Shown piece by piece: positions 1 to 6,022 of a DNA stretch of 6,022 nucleotides. The DNA is from Candidatus Sediminicultor secundus (lineage in GTDB: Bacteria > Atribacterota > JS1 > SB-45 > 34-128), in NCBI GenBank assembly GCA_002849045.2, contig NCRO01000354.1, positions 1 through 6,022 on the forward strand, read 5' to 3'. The notes beneath the pieces are model-generated. The model did not search any database and was not told where the DNA came from. It saw nothing but the letters and a program-made list of their open reading frames with translations. Both the position numbers and the translations under genes were made by a program. Every line of letters starts with the position of its first letter. The stretch's first letter is position 1.

Positions 1-31
1 TTCGTCGGCAGCTTCAGATGTGTATAAGAGA
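1..31 (+). other. Nextera sequencing adapter with Tn5 mosaic end (artefact)
   Basis: Bases 2-31 match the Illumina Nextera read-1 transposase adapter at 29 of 30 positions. The single mismatch is T at 13 where the adapter has G. The second part (AGATGTGTATAAGAGA, 16-31) is the Tn5 mosaic end without its last three bases (CAG). The match stops at 31, where AT-rich sequence begins. This is library-preparation sequence left in the assembly, not bacterial DNA, and it marks the true contig end. Base 1 is probably also non-genomic. Confidence 0.95.
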
Positions 32-43
32 TTTTAAGCTATG

Positions 44-80
44 GTTTTACGTTTTACGCTTTTCATTTTTCGTTTTATTG
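44..80. repeat. Short degenerate tandem-like repeat (GTTTTACG units)
   Basis: Two adjoining units, GTTTTAC and GTTTTACG (44-58), are followed by looser copies of a 6-8 base T-run unit (CTTTTCAT, TTTTCG, TTTTATTG). On the minus strand this reads as a run of AAAACG/GTAAAAC words. It lies between the adapter and the end of the oxidoreductase gene and has no coding potential that I can see. It may be the edge of a longer intergenic repeat at which assembly stopped; that is inference. The rest of 32-174 is featureless AT-rich sequence apart from the hairpin at 136-152. Confidence 0.45.
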
Positions 81-135
81 CTATATACTAATTAGGGCTT
101 GCAGAAAAAGGAAATTTCTATACAATTAAATTATT

Positions 136-152
136 ATCTCTTGTTAAGAGAT
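136..152 (-). terminator. Small hairpin downstream of nifJ, weak terminator candidate
   Basis: ATCTCTT (136-142) and AAGAGAT (146-152) form a perfect 7-bp inverted repeat around a 3-base loop, 22 bases past the oxidoreductase stop codon. Read on the minus strand it is followed by AATAATTTAATT, which is only partly T-rich and not a proper U tract, and the stem has just two G-C pairs. The position suits transcription termination after nifJ, but the structure is weak. Confidence 0.25.
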
Positions 153-174
153 TGTCTACATTGGAATTTATTTT

Positions 175-3100
175 TTATTTTTTTTCAAAAGGTGAGGCCA
201 GTCGTTCATACAGCCTCCAACGTTTTAAAACCCCTTCTTGAGCTTCTTTTAACAATTTTTTAGCTACTTCTGGCATGGTCCGGGTAAGCATTTTGTATCT
301 ATTTTCATTATATATATATTCTTCCAAAAGAATGCTCGGAGCTTTAGAATCCAATTGGAGAGGGTTTTTCCCTTCTTCAGCAAGATCTGGATTGAATCTT
401 ATTAAGGGCCAATATCCCGATTGAACTGCTAACTTTTGTTGTTCTAAACCATGAATCAAATTAAAGCCATGGCTGATACAAGGGCTATAAGCTATAATAA
501 GGGAAGGACCATTGAATGCCTCTGCTTCCCGGAAAGCTTTAATCACTTGCGCATCATTAGCTCCCATTGCCACTCGGGCCACATATACATCTCCGTAGGA
601 AATTGCCATCATTGCCAGATCCTTCTTAAAAGTTCTTTTGCCTCCGGCAGCGAACTTTGCAATTGCCCCAAGAGGAGTCGCTTTAGACATCTGTCCACCA
701 GTATTAGAATAAGTTTCTGAATCTAATACTAAAATATTTACATTACGCCTTTGAGCAATAACATGATCCAAACCTCCATAACCGATATCATAAGCCCATC
801 CATCTCCTCCTAAAATCCATACACTCTTTTCAGTAAGAACATCTATCAAACTAAGCAAGTCTTTTGCTTCTACTTTGTCTATTTTTTTCAATTTCTTTTC
901 TAATATTTTTACTCTTTCTCTCTGTTTGTATAGTCCCTCTTCGGTAGACTGATCGGCTTTTTTAATTTCACCAACTAAATCCTTCCCTATATCAGAAGAA
1001 AGCCTGTCCAATAATTCCAAGGCATATTCAAACTGCTTATCTATAGCCAGTCTCATCCCAAATCCAAATTCAGCATTATCTTCAAAAAGAGAATTAGACC
1101 AAGCTGGGCCTTTGCCTTCTTTATTAAAGGTCCAAGGTGTGGTAGGTAAAATACCTCCATAGATAGAAGAACACCCGGTAGCATTAGCTACAACAGCTCG
1201 ATCCCCAAATAGCTGACTTAAAAGTTTTACATACGGAGTTTCTCCACAGCCAGCACAAGCACCGGAGAATTCGAAAAGAGGTTGTAAGAACTGAACATTT
1301 CTAACTGCGCTAAGTTTTAACTTTTTTCGGTCAACTTCAGGAATTCCTAAGAAAAATTTCCAATTTTTGGCTTCCTGTTCTCTAACAGGAGGTTGAGAAA
1401 CCATATTTAAGGCTTTCAATTTAGGATTAGCTTTGTTTTTTGCCGGGCAGTTCACCACACAAAGGCCACAACTAGTACAATCTTCAGAGGAAATCTGGAT
1501 AGTATATTTCATACCTTTAAACTGTGGATTTTTTACCTCTGCAAATTTAAAATTATCCGGTGCGGAAGAAAGTAATTTTGAGTCATAAACTTTAGCCCTG
1601 ATAACTGCGTGAGGGCATGTCATAACACATTTTCCACACTGAATGCAGGTATCGGGATCCCAGGCAGGAATTTCTTGAGCAATATTTCTTTTTTCCCATT
1701 GGGTAGTGCCGCTGGGAAAAGTTCCATCAACAGAAAAGGCACTAACCGGTAAATCATCCCCTTCTCCAGCAATTATCTTTGCAGTTACTTTTTGCACAAA
1801 TTCAGGCGCTTCTACTGGAACAGAAAGATGTTTCGGTAACTTACTATTAGGTTTACTTGGAATCTTTACTTCATGAAGATTAGAAAGAGAATTATCTACT
1901 GCATCAAGATTGGCATTTACTATTTTTTCCCCTTTTTTACCATAAGTTTTCTTGATAAATCGCTTTATAGCCTCAGTTGCCTTTTCAATAGGAATAACTT
2001 TACTAAGAGAGAAGAAACATACTTGCATTATGGTGTTAATTCTTGCTCCCAAGCCTACCTCTTTAGCAATTTTATAAGCGTCAATTACATAAAAACGTAA
2101 CTTTTTCTCGATAATGGTTTCTTGAATTGAGTAAGGCAAATGATCCCATACTTCATCAGCAGAATAAGGGCTGTTCAATAGAAATACTACCCCTGGCTTA
2201 GCAGTTTTTAATACATCATAACGCTCCAAAAAGGAGAACTGATGACAGGCTACAAAATTTGCGCGGTTGACTAAATAAGTAGAATGAATGGGAGTTGGGC
2301 AAAACCTTAGATGAGAAATAGTAAGTGCACCGGTTTTTCGAGAATCATAAACAAAATGACCCTGAACATAATTATCAGTCTCTTCACCAATAATCTTTAT
2401 AGAATTTTTATTAGCTCCCACAGTTCCATCTGAACCAAGACCATAAAAGACAGCCCGAGTTCGATTAGCAGGTTCTATGGAAAAATCAGGACCATAAGAA
2501 ATGCTGGAATGTGTTACATCATCATTTATCCCTATAGTGAAATGATTTTTAGGAACTTCTTTTTTCATCTCCTCAAATACTCCTTTTACCATAGCGGGAG
2601 TAAATTCTTTGGAAGAAAGTCCGTATCTTCCTCCGGTTATTTTAGGAATCTTTTTGAAAGGAGCTATTCCTTCAGATATCCCTTCTTGTATTGCAGTCAC
2701 TATATCAGTATACAATGGTTCTCCAATGCTCCCCGGTTCTTTGGTGCGGTCCAAAGCAGCTATAGTGTTTACAGTTTTAGGGAGAGAACTAATAAAATGT
2801 TTAATGGAAAATGGTCGGTAAAGACGAACTTTTATTAAACCTACTTTTTCTCCTTTTTTCATCAAATACTCTACTGTTTCTTGCGCTGTTTCAGCTCCTG
2901 AACACATTAATATAATAATCCTTTCAGCATCCGGGGCTCCAAAATATTGAAACAGTTCGTATTTTCTCCCCACAACCTTCTCGAATTTTTCCATAACTTT
3001 TTGCACAATATCCGGACAATCAAGATAATAAGGGTTGACTGTCTCTCTTGCTTGGAAATATACATCCGGATTTTGTGCTGTACCCCTGATAAAAGGATTA

Positions 3101-3732
3101 TCGGGAGAAAGCGCTCTTTTTCTATGAGCCCTTACCAAATCATCATCAATTAAAGGCTTCATATCTTCCGGGGTTAAAAGTTCAACTTTAGAAATCTCAT
3201 GCGAAGTACGAAAACCATCGAAGAAATGAAGAAAAGGTACTCGAGATTCTAAACTCGCTGCTTGAGCAATTAAAGGAAAATCCATAGCTTCCTGAATTGA
3301 GTTAGAAGCAAGTAAAGCAAAACCAGTTGACCTGGTTGCCATTACATCACTGTGTTCACCAAAGATGGAAAGGGCCTGACAGGCCACCGCACGAGCAGCA
3401 ACATTAAATACAGTAGAAGTCAATTCCCCGGCAATTTTATACATATTAGGAATCATTAATAAAAGTCCTTGAGAAGCGGTAAAAGTTGTAGTAAGACCTC
3501 CTCTTTGCAAGGATCCGTGAACTGCTCCCGCTGCACCTCCTTCGCACTGCATTTCAGTCACCTGAGGAACCGTTCCCCAGAGATTAGGCTTTCCTTCAGT
3601 AGCCCAAAGATCAGCAAGTTCACCCATTGCCGAAGAAGGAGTAATAGGATATATGCTTACAACTTCACTTAAATGATATGCCGTATGGGCAGCTGCAGTA
3701 TTTCCGTCAATAGTAACTTTTTTTTTATTCAT
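175..3732 (-). CDS. nifJ: Pyruvate:ferredoxin (flavodoxin) oxidoreductase, single-chain
   Basis: This cytoplasmic enzyme oxidatively decarboxylates pyruvate with CoA to acetyl-CoA and CO2, reducing ferredoxin or flavodoxin. The 1185 residues form the complete fused homodimeric type. The N-terminal pyruvate/TPP domain has YPITPSSAMGE (28-38), Glu64 and Arg114, numbered as in the Desulfovibrio africanus enzyme. The POR gamma-type domain includes GLGSDGTVGANKNSIK (431-446), and the EKR linker is at 680-682. Two ferredoxin-like [4Fe-4S] motifs follow: Cys696/699/702/706 and Cys752/755/758/762. The proximal cluster ligands are Cys826, Cys829, Cys854 and Cys1085. The C-terminal TPP motif runs from GGDGWAYDIG (975-984) to SNTGGQMSKATP (1009-1020). 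The protein ends before the C-terminal extension that gives the D. africanus enzyme oxygen stability, so an oxygen-labile enzyme is likely. The ATG start follows the family N-terminus, with GGAG 10 bases upstream (3743-3746). It lies 99 bases after recR on the same strand. All ligands are intact. Pyruvate is the probable substrate from length and domain order; another 2-oxoacid is not excluded. Confidence 0.97.
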   Translation of the reverse strand: MNKKKVTIDGNTAAAHTAYHLSEVVSIYPITPSSAMGELADLWATEGKPNLWGTVPQVTEMQCEGGAAGAVHGSLQRGGLTTTFTASQGLLLMIPNMYKIAGELTSTVFNVAARAVACQALSIFGEHSDVMATRSTGFALLASNSIQEAMDFPLIAQAASLESRVPFLHFFDGFRTSHEISKVELLTPEDMKPLIDDDLVRAHRKRALSPDNPFIRGTAQNPDVYFQARETVNPYYLDCPDIVQKVMEKFEKVVGRKYELFQYFGAPDAERIIILMCSGAETAQETVEYLMKKGEKVGLIKVRLYRPFSIKHFISSLPKTVNTIAALDRTKEPGSIGEPLYTDIVTAIQEGISEGIAPFKKIPKITGGRYGLSSKEFTPAMVKGVFEEMKKEVPKNHFTIGINDDVTHSSISYGPDFSIEPANRTRAVFYGLGSDGTVGANKNSIKIIGEETDNYVQGHFVYDSRKTGALTISHLRFCPTPIHSTYLVNRANFVACHQFSFLERYDVLKTAKPGVVFLLNSPYSADEVWDHLPYSIQETIIEKKLRFYVIDAYKIAKEVGLGARINTIMQVCFFSLSKVIPIEKATEAIKRFIKKTYGKKGEKIVNANLDAVDNSLSNLHEVKIPSKPNSKLPKHLSVPVEAPEFVQKVTAKIIAGEGDDLPVSAFSVDGTFPSGTTQWEKRNIAQEIPAWDPDTCIQCGKCVMTCPHAVIRAKVYDSKLLSSAPDNFKFAEVKNPQFKGMKYTIQISSEDCTSCGLCVVNCPAKNKANPKLKALNMVSQPPVREQEAKNWKFFLGIPEVDRKKLKLSAVRNVQFLQPLFEFSGACAGCGETPYVKLLSQLFGDRAVVANATGCSSIYGGILPTTPWTFNKEGKGPAWSNSLFEDNAEFGFGMRLAIDKQFEYALELLDRLSSDIGKDLVGEIKKADQSTEEGLYKQRERVKILEKKLKKIDKVEAKDLLSLIDVLTEKSVWILGGDGWAYDIGYGGLDHVIAQRRNVNILVLDSETYSNTGGQMSKATPLGAIAKFAAGGKRTFKKDLAMMAISYGDVYVARVAMGANDAQVIKAFREAEAFNGPSLIIAYSPCISHGFNLIHGLEQQKLAVQSGYWPLIRFNPDLAEEGKNPLQLDSKAPSILLEEYIYNENRYKMLTRTMPEVAKKLLKEAQEGVLKRWRLYERLASPFEKK

Positions 3733-3748
3733 TATATTGTGTCTCCAT

Positions 3749-3822
3749 TTTCTAAAATTATTTTTTTTAAATAGGTTTATATTATTATTTTATCAGAATA
3801 TTTAAAATTTCTAAAATTATTT
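3749..3822. repeat. Pair of 15-bp direct repeats in the recR-nifJ spacer
   Basis: TTTCTAAAATTATTT occurs at 3749-3763 and again at 3808-3822, 59 bases apart, in the AT-rich spacer between recR and nifJ. The copies flank the zone where a nifJ promoter would lie. A poor minus-strand candidate there is TTTAAA, a 16-base gap, then TAATAT. The pair could be a regulator binding site, but in sequence this AT-rich a chance repeat is quite possible. I see no convincing terminator after recR in this spacer, so read-through from recR into nifJ is possible. Confidence 0.3.
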
Positions 3823-3831
3823 ATTTAACGA

Positions 3832-4437
3832 TTATTTAATTTCTTGCCTTCCCATTAAGGCTTGAGTTAAAGTCACCTCATCAGCAAATTCCAAGCTTCC
3901 CCCTATAGGCACACCATAAGCAATACGGGTTACTTTTATATTTAAAGGTTCAATCAATTTAGTAATATAAGAGGCGGTAACTTCTCCTTCAATATTAGGA
4001 TTGGTAGCCAATATTATCTCTTTTATCTTTTCATTCTTTAGCCTTTTTAATAAACTATTAATCTTTAAATTCTCTGGCTCTACTCCGTCCAAAGGGGAGA
4101 TTACTCCTTCCAAAACATGATATAAACCTTTATATTCCCCTGTATTTTCTATGGCGATCAAATCCCTTACCCTCTCTACGACACATATAATAGACTTATC
4201 TCTATTAATGTTCTGGCAAATTTCACATATCTCTTGATCGGTTATATTACCACAAATTGAACAATGTTTAACTTTTTGTTTGGCCTCTAATATTGTCTTA
4301 GCTAAACTTGCAACACTTTCCGAAGAATTCTTTAAAATATAAAAAGCTAATCTCTGGGCTGTTTTGGGGCCTATACCCGGCATTTTTGAAAATTCATCAA
4401 TTAATCTAGCAAAAGGCTTAGTATATCTAAAGGACAC
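3832..4437 (-). CDS. recR: Recombination mediator protein RecR
   Basis: RecR works with RecO (and RecF) to load RecA on SSB-coated single-stranded DNA at gaps, in cytoplasmic recombinational repair. The 201 residues equal the family's usual length. In order there are a helix-hairpin-helix region (FSKMPGIGPKTAQRLAFYIL, 16-35), a four-cysteine zinc finger (Cys59, Cys62, Cys71, Cys74), a Toprim domain from about 82 with Glu88 and ATNPNIEGEVTA (144-155), and the C-terminal motif AYGVPIGGSLEFADE (173-187). The start codon is GTG (CAC at 4435-4437 on the plus strand), supported by a strong ribosome site, GGAGG at 4443-4447, five bases upstream. That site follows directly on the ebfC stop codon, and the genes are 12 bases apart, so they are co-transcribed and probably translationally coupled. 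No key residue is missing. Confidence 0.97.
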   Translation of the reverse strand: MSFRYTKPFARLIDEFSKMPGIGPKTAQRLAFYILKNSSESVASLAKTILEAKQKVKHCSICGNITDQEICEICQNINRDKSIICVVERVRDLIAIENTGEYKGLYHVLEGVISPLDGVEPENLKINSLLKRLKNEKIKEIILATNPNIEGEVTASYITKLIEPLNIKVTRIAYGVPIGGSLEFADEVTLTQALMGRQEIK

Positions 4438-4449
4438 CTTTACCTCCTC

Positions 4450-4758
4450 TCAAAATAATCCAGGAACATTCATGCCCCCGGTTAATTTACTCATTTCCTG
4501 AGAAGCCAACTCTTTCGACTGACGTATTGATTCATTGACTGCTGCCAAAATTAAGTCCTCTAACATCTCTTTTTCATTTACATCTATTACATCTGGTTCT
4601 ATTTTTATTTCTTTAATTTCCTGTTGGCCATTTACTACAATCTCAATCATCCCTCCACCAGAAGAAACTTTAACCTCCTTTTGAGCCAATTCTTTTTTCA
4701 TCTCTTCCATCTTTTTCTGCATAACTTGCGCTTGTTTCATAAGAAATTTCATATCCAT
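4450..4758 (-). CDS. ebfC: Nucleoid-associated protein, YbaB/EbfC family
   Basis: This is a small DNA-binding protein of the YbaB/EbfC family, whose dimers bind DNA and which is nearly always encoded between dnaX and recR. At 102 residues it has the usual length. Residues 3-30 form a charged, probably coiled helix (MKQAQVMQKKMEEMKKELAQ within it). The signature follows with SSGGGMIEIVVNGQQEIKEI (32-51), then a second helix (about 63-85) and the typical end NVPGLF. The ATG at 4756-4758 fits the family start. The strongest ribosome site, GGAGG at 4773-4777, is 14 bases away, longer than usual, and no alternative start codon lies between; a second ATG two codons on would be further still. Its stop overlaps the leader of recR. 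Upstream, a dnaX-like C-terminus ends at 4793, 34 bases before this start, as in a normal dnaX-ebfC-recR operon. Confidence 0.95.
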   Translation of the reverse strand: MDMKFLMKQAQVMQKKMEEMKKELAQKEVKVSSGGGMIEIVVNGQQEIKEIKIEPDVIDVNEKEMLEDLILAAVNESIRQSKELASQEMSKLTGGMNVPGLF

Positions 4759-4792
4759 TGCTTTTCTTGCTTCCTCCTTTCTCTAAAATACT

Positions 4793-4888
4793 CTATTTTT
4801 CCTCAGTAATTGTTCCTTCAAATAAATTTAAGGACTCTTTAATTAATATATTATCTTTTGAAATCTCATTACTTCTTTTTAAGGCCGA
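4793..4888 (-). CDS. dnaX: Probable DnaX C-terminal fragment, 5' part missing at a junction
   Basis: Just upstream of ebfC the minus strand has a 31-codon open stretch ending in TAG (4793-4795). Its last 20 residues read DNILIKESLNLFEGTITEEK. From general knowledge, DnaX proteins often end in a helix of the form xxLVKxALELFGGxIVEV; the pattern I-K-E-S-L-x-L-F-x-G-x-I fits that. The stretch has no ATG, GTG or TTG codon in frame, so it is not a gene with its own start, and an in-frame TAG at 4889-4891 closes it where SRP RNA sequence begins on the other strand. Its position 34 bases before ebfC is where the dnaX end lies in the usual operon. I read it as the 3' end of dnaX joined in inverted orientation to the SRP RNA. 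The true left limit of dnaX sequence may be a few codons short of 4888. The assignment rests on a short motif and on context. Confidence 0.65.
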   Translation of the reverse strand, partial: SALKRSNEISKDNILIKESLNLFEGTITEEK

Positions 4889-4889
4889 C
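4865..4889. other. Inferred inverted junction between dnaX 3' end and SRP RNA
   Basis: Left of this zone the sequence reads as a dnaX C-terminus followed by ebfC and recR on the minus strand. Right of it, it reads as SRP RNA followed by the dnaX start on the plus strand. The dnaX frame closes at 4889. SRP-like pairing of helix 5 is good inward from about 4876, with only weak pairing out to 4863. The exact join cannot be placed because short shared bases at the join would belong to both sides. An amplification or assembly chimera is likelier than a genomic inversion. Confidence 0.6.
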
Positions 4890-5060
4890 TAAGGTAAGTG
4901 GTGATGAAGATTGGGCCCTGTGCAGCAAAGAATTGTGAACTCCGTCAGATCTGGAAGGAAGCAGCGGTAAGCAAATCTCTTTGGGTGCCGCAGGTAAACC
5001 TGATTGGAGCAAACTGTCTTAGTATCGCTTGGAAGGGTGAATCGGAGGTAGGTGCACGAT
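4876..5060 (+). ncRNA. ffs: Signal recognition particle RNA, large type, 5' Alu half apparently missing
   Basis: This RNA pairs with Ffh to target membrane and secreted proteins to the translocon. The S domain is clear: CCGTCAGATCTGGAAGGAAG (4942-4961) holds the conserved GGAA tetraloop (4953-4956) and the Ffh-binding internal loops, continuing into CAGCGG. Around it, AAAGA (4927-4931) pairs with TCTTT (4978-4982), CCTG (4917-4920) with CAGG (4991-4994), ATTGGG (4910-4915) with CCTGAT (4999-5004), and ACTAAG (4888-4893) with CTTAGT (5018-5023). CTTTTTAAGGC (about 4874-4884) can pair with GCTTGGAAGGG. GTAAGTGGTG (4894-4903) and GGTGCACG (5051-5058) match, from memory, the Bacillus subtilis large SRP RNA, whose gene also precedes dnaX. 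No counterpart of the G-rich 5' Alu domain is present upstream. The 3' end is set by that resemblance; the 5' limit is uncertain because of the junction. Confidence 0.9.
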
Positions 5061-5084
5061 TATTAAAATTACAAGTTATAAATA

Positions 5085-5120
5085 AGGCAAAAATTGATAA
5101 TTTTAAGGTAATTTTTGCCT
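5085..5120 (+). repeat. Perfect 11-bp inverted repeat between SRP RNA and dnaX
   Basis: AGGCAAAAATT (5085-5095) and AATTTTTGCCT (5110-5120) are perfectly complementary around a 14-base loop. A smaller alternative hairpin (AAAATT-gat-AATTTT) lies inside. The structure sits 24 bases after the SRP RNA 3' end and 29 bases before the dnaX start. No run of T follows the stem, so it is not a standard intrinsic terminator. It could mark the SRP RNA 3' end for processing, partly attenuate read-through into dnaX, or stabilise an end. The role is inferred from position only. Confidence 0.55.
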
Positions 5121-5149
5121 GAATTTAGATTAGATTGTAGGGGGTATTT

Positions 5150-6022
5150 ATGGAGTACCAATCACTTTATCGCAAATGGAGACCGCAGACTTTTGAGAAT
5201 ATAATTGGACAGAAACATATTACCCAAACTTTAATTAATGCTATTTCTTTAAATAGAATTTCCCATGCTTATATTTTCTCTGGTCCAAGAGGAGTGGGAA
5301 AGACGACCACTGCTCGTATTTTAGCTAAATCATTAAATTGCGTAAAAGGGCCGACTCCTCATCCCTGCAATAAATGTGAGAGATGTATTAGAATCACCGA
5401 TGGCTATTCTATGGACGTAATAGAAATAGATGGTGCCTCTAATCGGGGAATTGATGACATTAGAGATCTAAGAAATAAAGTCAAATTTGCTCCTGCAGAG
5501 GGAAAATATAAAGTATATATTATTGATGAAGTGCATATGTTAACTACAGAAGCTTTTAATGCCTTATTAAAAACTTTGGAAGAACCACCTTCACATGTAA
5601 TTTTTATATTTGCCACTACCAATCCTCATAAAATTCCCAGTACTATTCTATCCCGATGTCAGTGGTTTAATTTTAGAAGAATATCTTTAGAGGATATTGT
5701 GGCTAAATTGAAGATGATTGTTAAGGATGAAAAGCTGAAAATAGATGATAAGACTTTAAATATAATAGCCCGAAGTTCGACGGGTTCTATGCGTGATGCT
5801 GAAAGTGCTTTAGATCAAATAATTGCTTATTGTGGCAAAGATATAACTTCTCAAAGTGTCAGAGAGGTTTTAGGAATAATTGAGGAAGAGGTTTTTTTTG
5901 AGTTTACAGAGGCAATAATAAAGGGTGATACGCTTAAAGGGATAGAGATAATTAACCGAACATCTGATTTAGGAGGAGATGCTTCCCAATTTATAAAAAA
6001 CTTGATGGAGTATGTCCATAAT
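5150..6022 (+). CDS. dnaX: DNA polymerase III subunit tau/gamma (DnaX), N-terminal part, runs off window
   Basis: DnaX is the ATPase core of the clamp loader, which opens the beta clamp onto primed DNA and, in its tau form, ties the replicase together. The 291 codons present are open to the window end. They start MEYQSLYRKWRPQTFENIIG, the classic DnaX N-terminus. Visible motifs are Walker A GPRGVGKTT (45-53), the zinc module Cys64/Cys73/Cys76/Cys79, DGASNRGIDDIR (94-105), Walker B IIDEVHM (124-130), sensor 1 and arginine finger ATTNPHKIPSTILSRC (155-170), and sensor 2 GSMRDAESALDQ (212-223). AAA+ domains I-II are complete and the clamp-loader collar domain begins near the end. AGGGGG (5139-5144) lies five bases before the ATG. 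Full-length relatives have about 550-640 residues, so roughly half is missing, including the C-terminus and any frameshift site for the gamma form. It follows the SRP RNA on the same strand, as in B. subtilis. Confidence 0.97.
   Translation, partial: MEYQSLYRKWRPQTFENIIGQKHITQTLINAISLNRISHAYIFSGPRGVGKTTTARILAKSLNCVKGPTPHPCNKCERCIRITDGYSMDVIEIDGASNRGIDDIRDLRNKVKFAPAEGKYKVYIIDEVHMLTTEAFNALLKTLEEPPSHVIFIFATTNPHKIPSTILSRCQWFNFRRISLEDIVAKLKMIVKDEKLKIDDKTLNIIARSSTGSMRDAESALDQIIAYCGKDITSQSVREVLGIIEEEVFFEFTEAIIKGDTLKGIEIINRTSDLGGDASQFIKNLMEYVHN

Noticed and set aside
16..31. End of a genuine Tn5-type transposon
   Set aside because: The mosaic end is joined to the synthetic Nextera primer sequence in the standard order, which is library adapter, not a mobile element.
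2509..2838. 109-codon plus-strand open reading frame
   Set aside because: It is antisense to the intact nifJ coding region, low in complexity, and without a convincing family pattern; other plus-strand frames over nifJ, recR and ebfC were rejected for the same reason.
4827..4854. Plus-strand promoter for the SRP RNA (TTTAAG, 16 bases, TATTAT)
   Set aside because: The match to consensus is poor, the region is AT-rich, and the same bases read as dnaX C-terminal codons on the minus strand, so the resemblance is probably chance.
4759..4900. Divergent promoter region between ebfC and the SRP RNA as a real regulatory switch
   Set aside because: The divergent layout is likely produced by the inverted join, and most of the interval reads as the dnaX 3' end.
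4898..5122. 74-codon plus-strand open reading frame
   Set aside because: It lies over the SRP RNA, whose conserved tetraloop and pairing explain the sequence; the peptide shows no family pattern.
5404..5622. 72-codon minus-strand open reading frame inside dnaX
   Set aside because: It is antisense to the conserved Walker B and sensor regions of dnaX and has no recognisable features.

Overview
The window looks like one end of a contig from an AT-rich, anaerobic bacterium, probably from a metagenome or single-cell library. The first 31 bases match the Illumina Nextera read-1 adapter with Tn5 mosaic end (29 of 30 bases from position 2), so they are not genomic. Anaerobic metabolism is indicated by a complete single-chain pyruvate:ferredoxin oxidoreductase. 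The SRP RNA resembles the large, Bacillus-type form, and the gene set (SRP RNA, dnaX, ebfC, recR) is the one clustered in Firmicutes and several uncultured anaerobic phyla. The phylum cannot be fixed from this window.

Layout. 1-31 is adapter. 32-174 is an AT-rich non-coding tail with a short tandem-like repeat and a small hairpin. 175-3732 (minus) is pyruvate:ferredoxin oxidoreductase. A 99-base AT-rich spacer follows. 3832-4437 (minus) is recR and 4450-4758 (minus) is ebfC, tightly coupled. 4793 to about 4888 (minus) is a short open stretch that reads like the last ~30 codons of dnaX. From about 4876 to 5060 (plus) is an SRP RNA, and 5150-6022 (plus) is the first 291 codons of dnaX, cut by the window end.

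The most notable point is the arrangement around 4865-4890. The usual order is SRP RNA - dnaX - ebfC - recR, all on one strand. Here ebfC and recR, preceded by what looks like a dnaX 3' end, run left, while the SRP RNA and the dnaX 5' end run right. At the same place the SRP RNA lacks a recognisable 5' Alu half, although its 3' partner strand is present. One inverted join explains both truncations. With adapter at the contig start, an amplification or assembly chimera is the leading explanation; a real inversion or inverted duplication is the alternative.

Functionally, DnaX (clamp-loader tau/gamma), EbfC (nucleoid-associated protein) and RecR (recombination mediator) are replication and repair housekeeping proteins, the SRP RNA serves membrane-protein targeting, and the oxidoreductase is central anaerobic carbon metabolism. 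I see no CRISPR array, tRNA, rRNA, insertion sequence, phage gene or new defence-like system.
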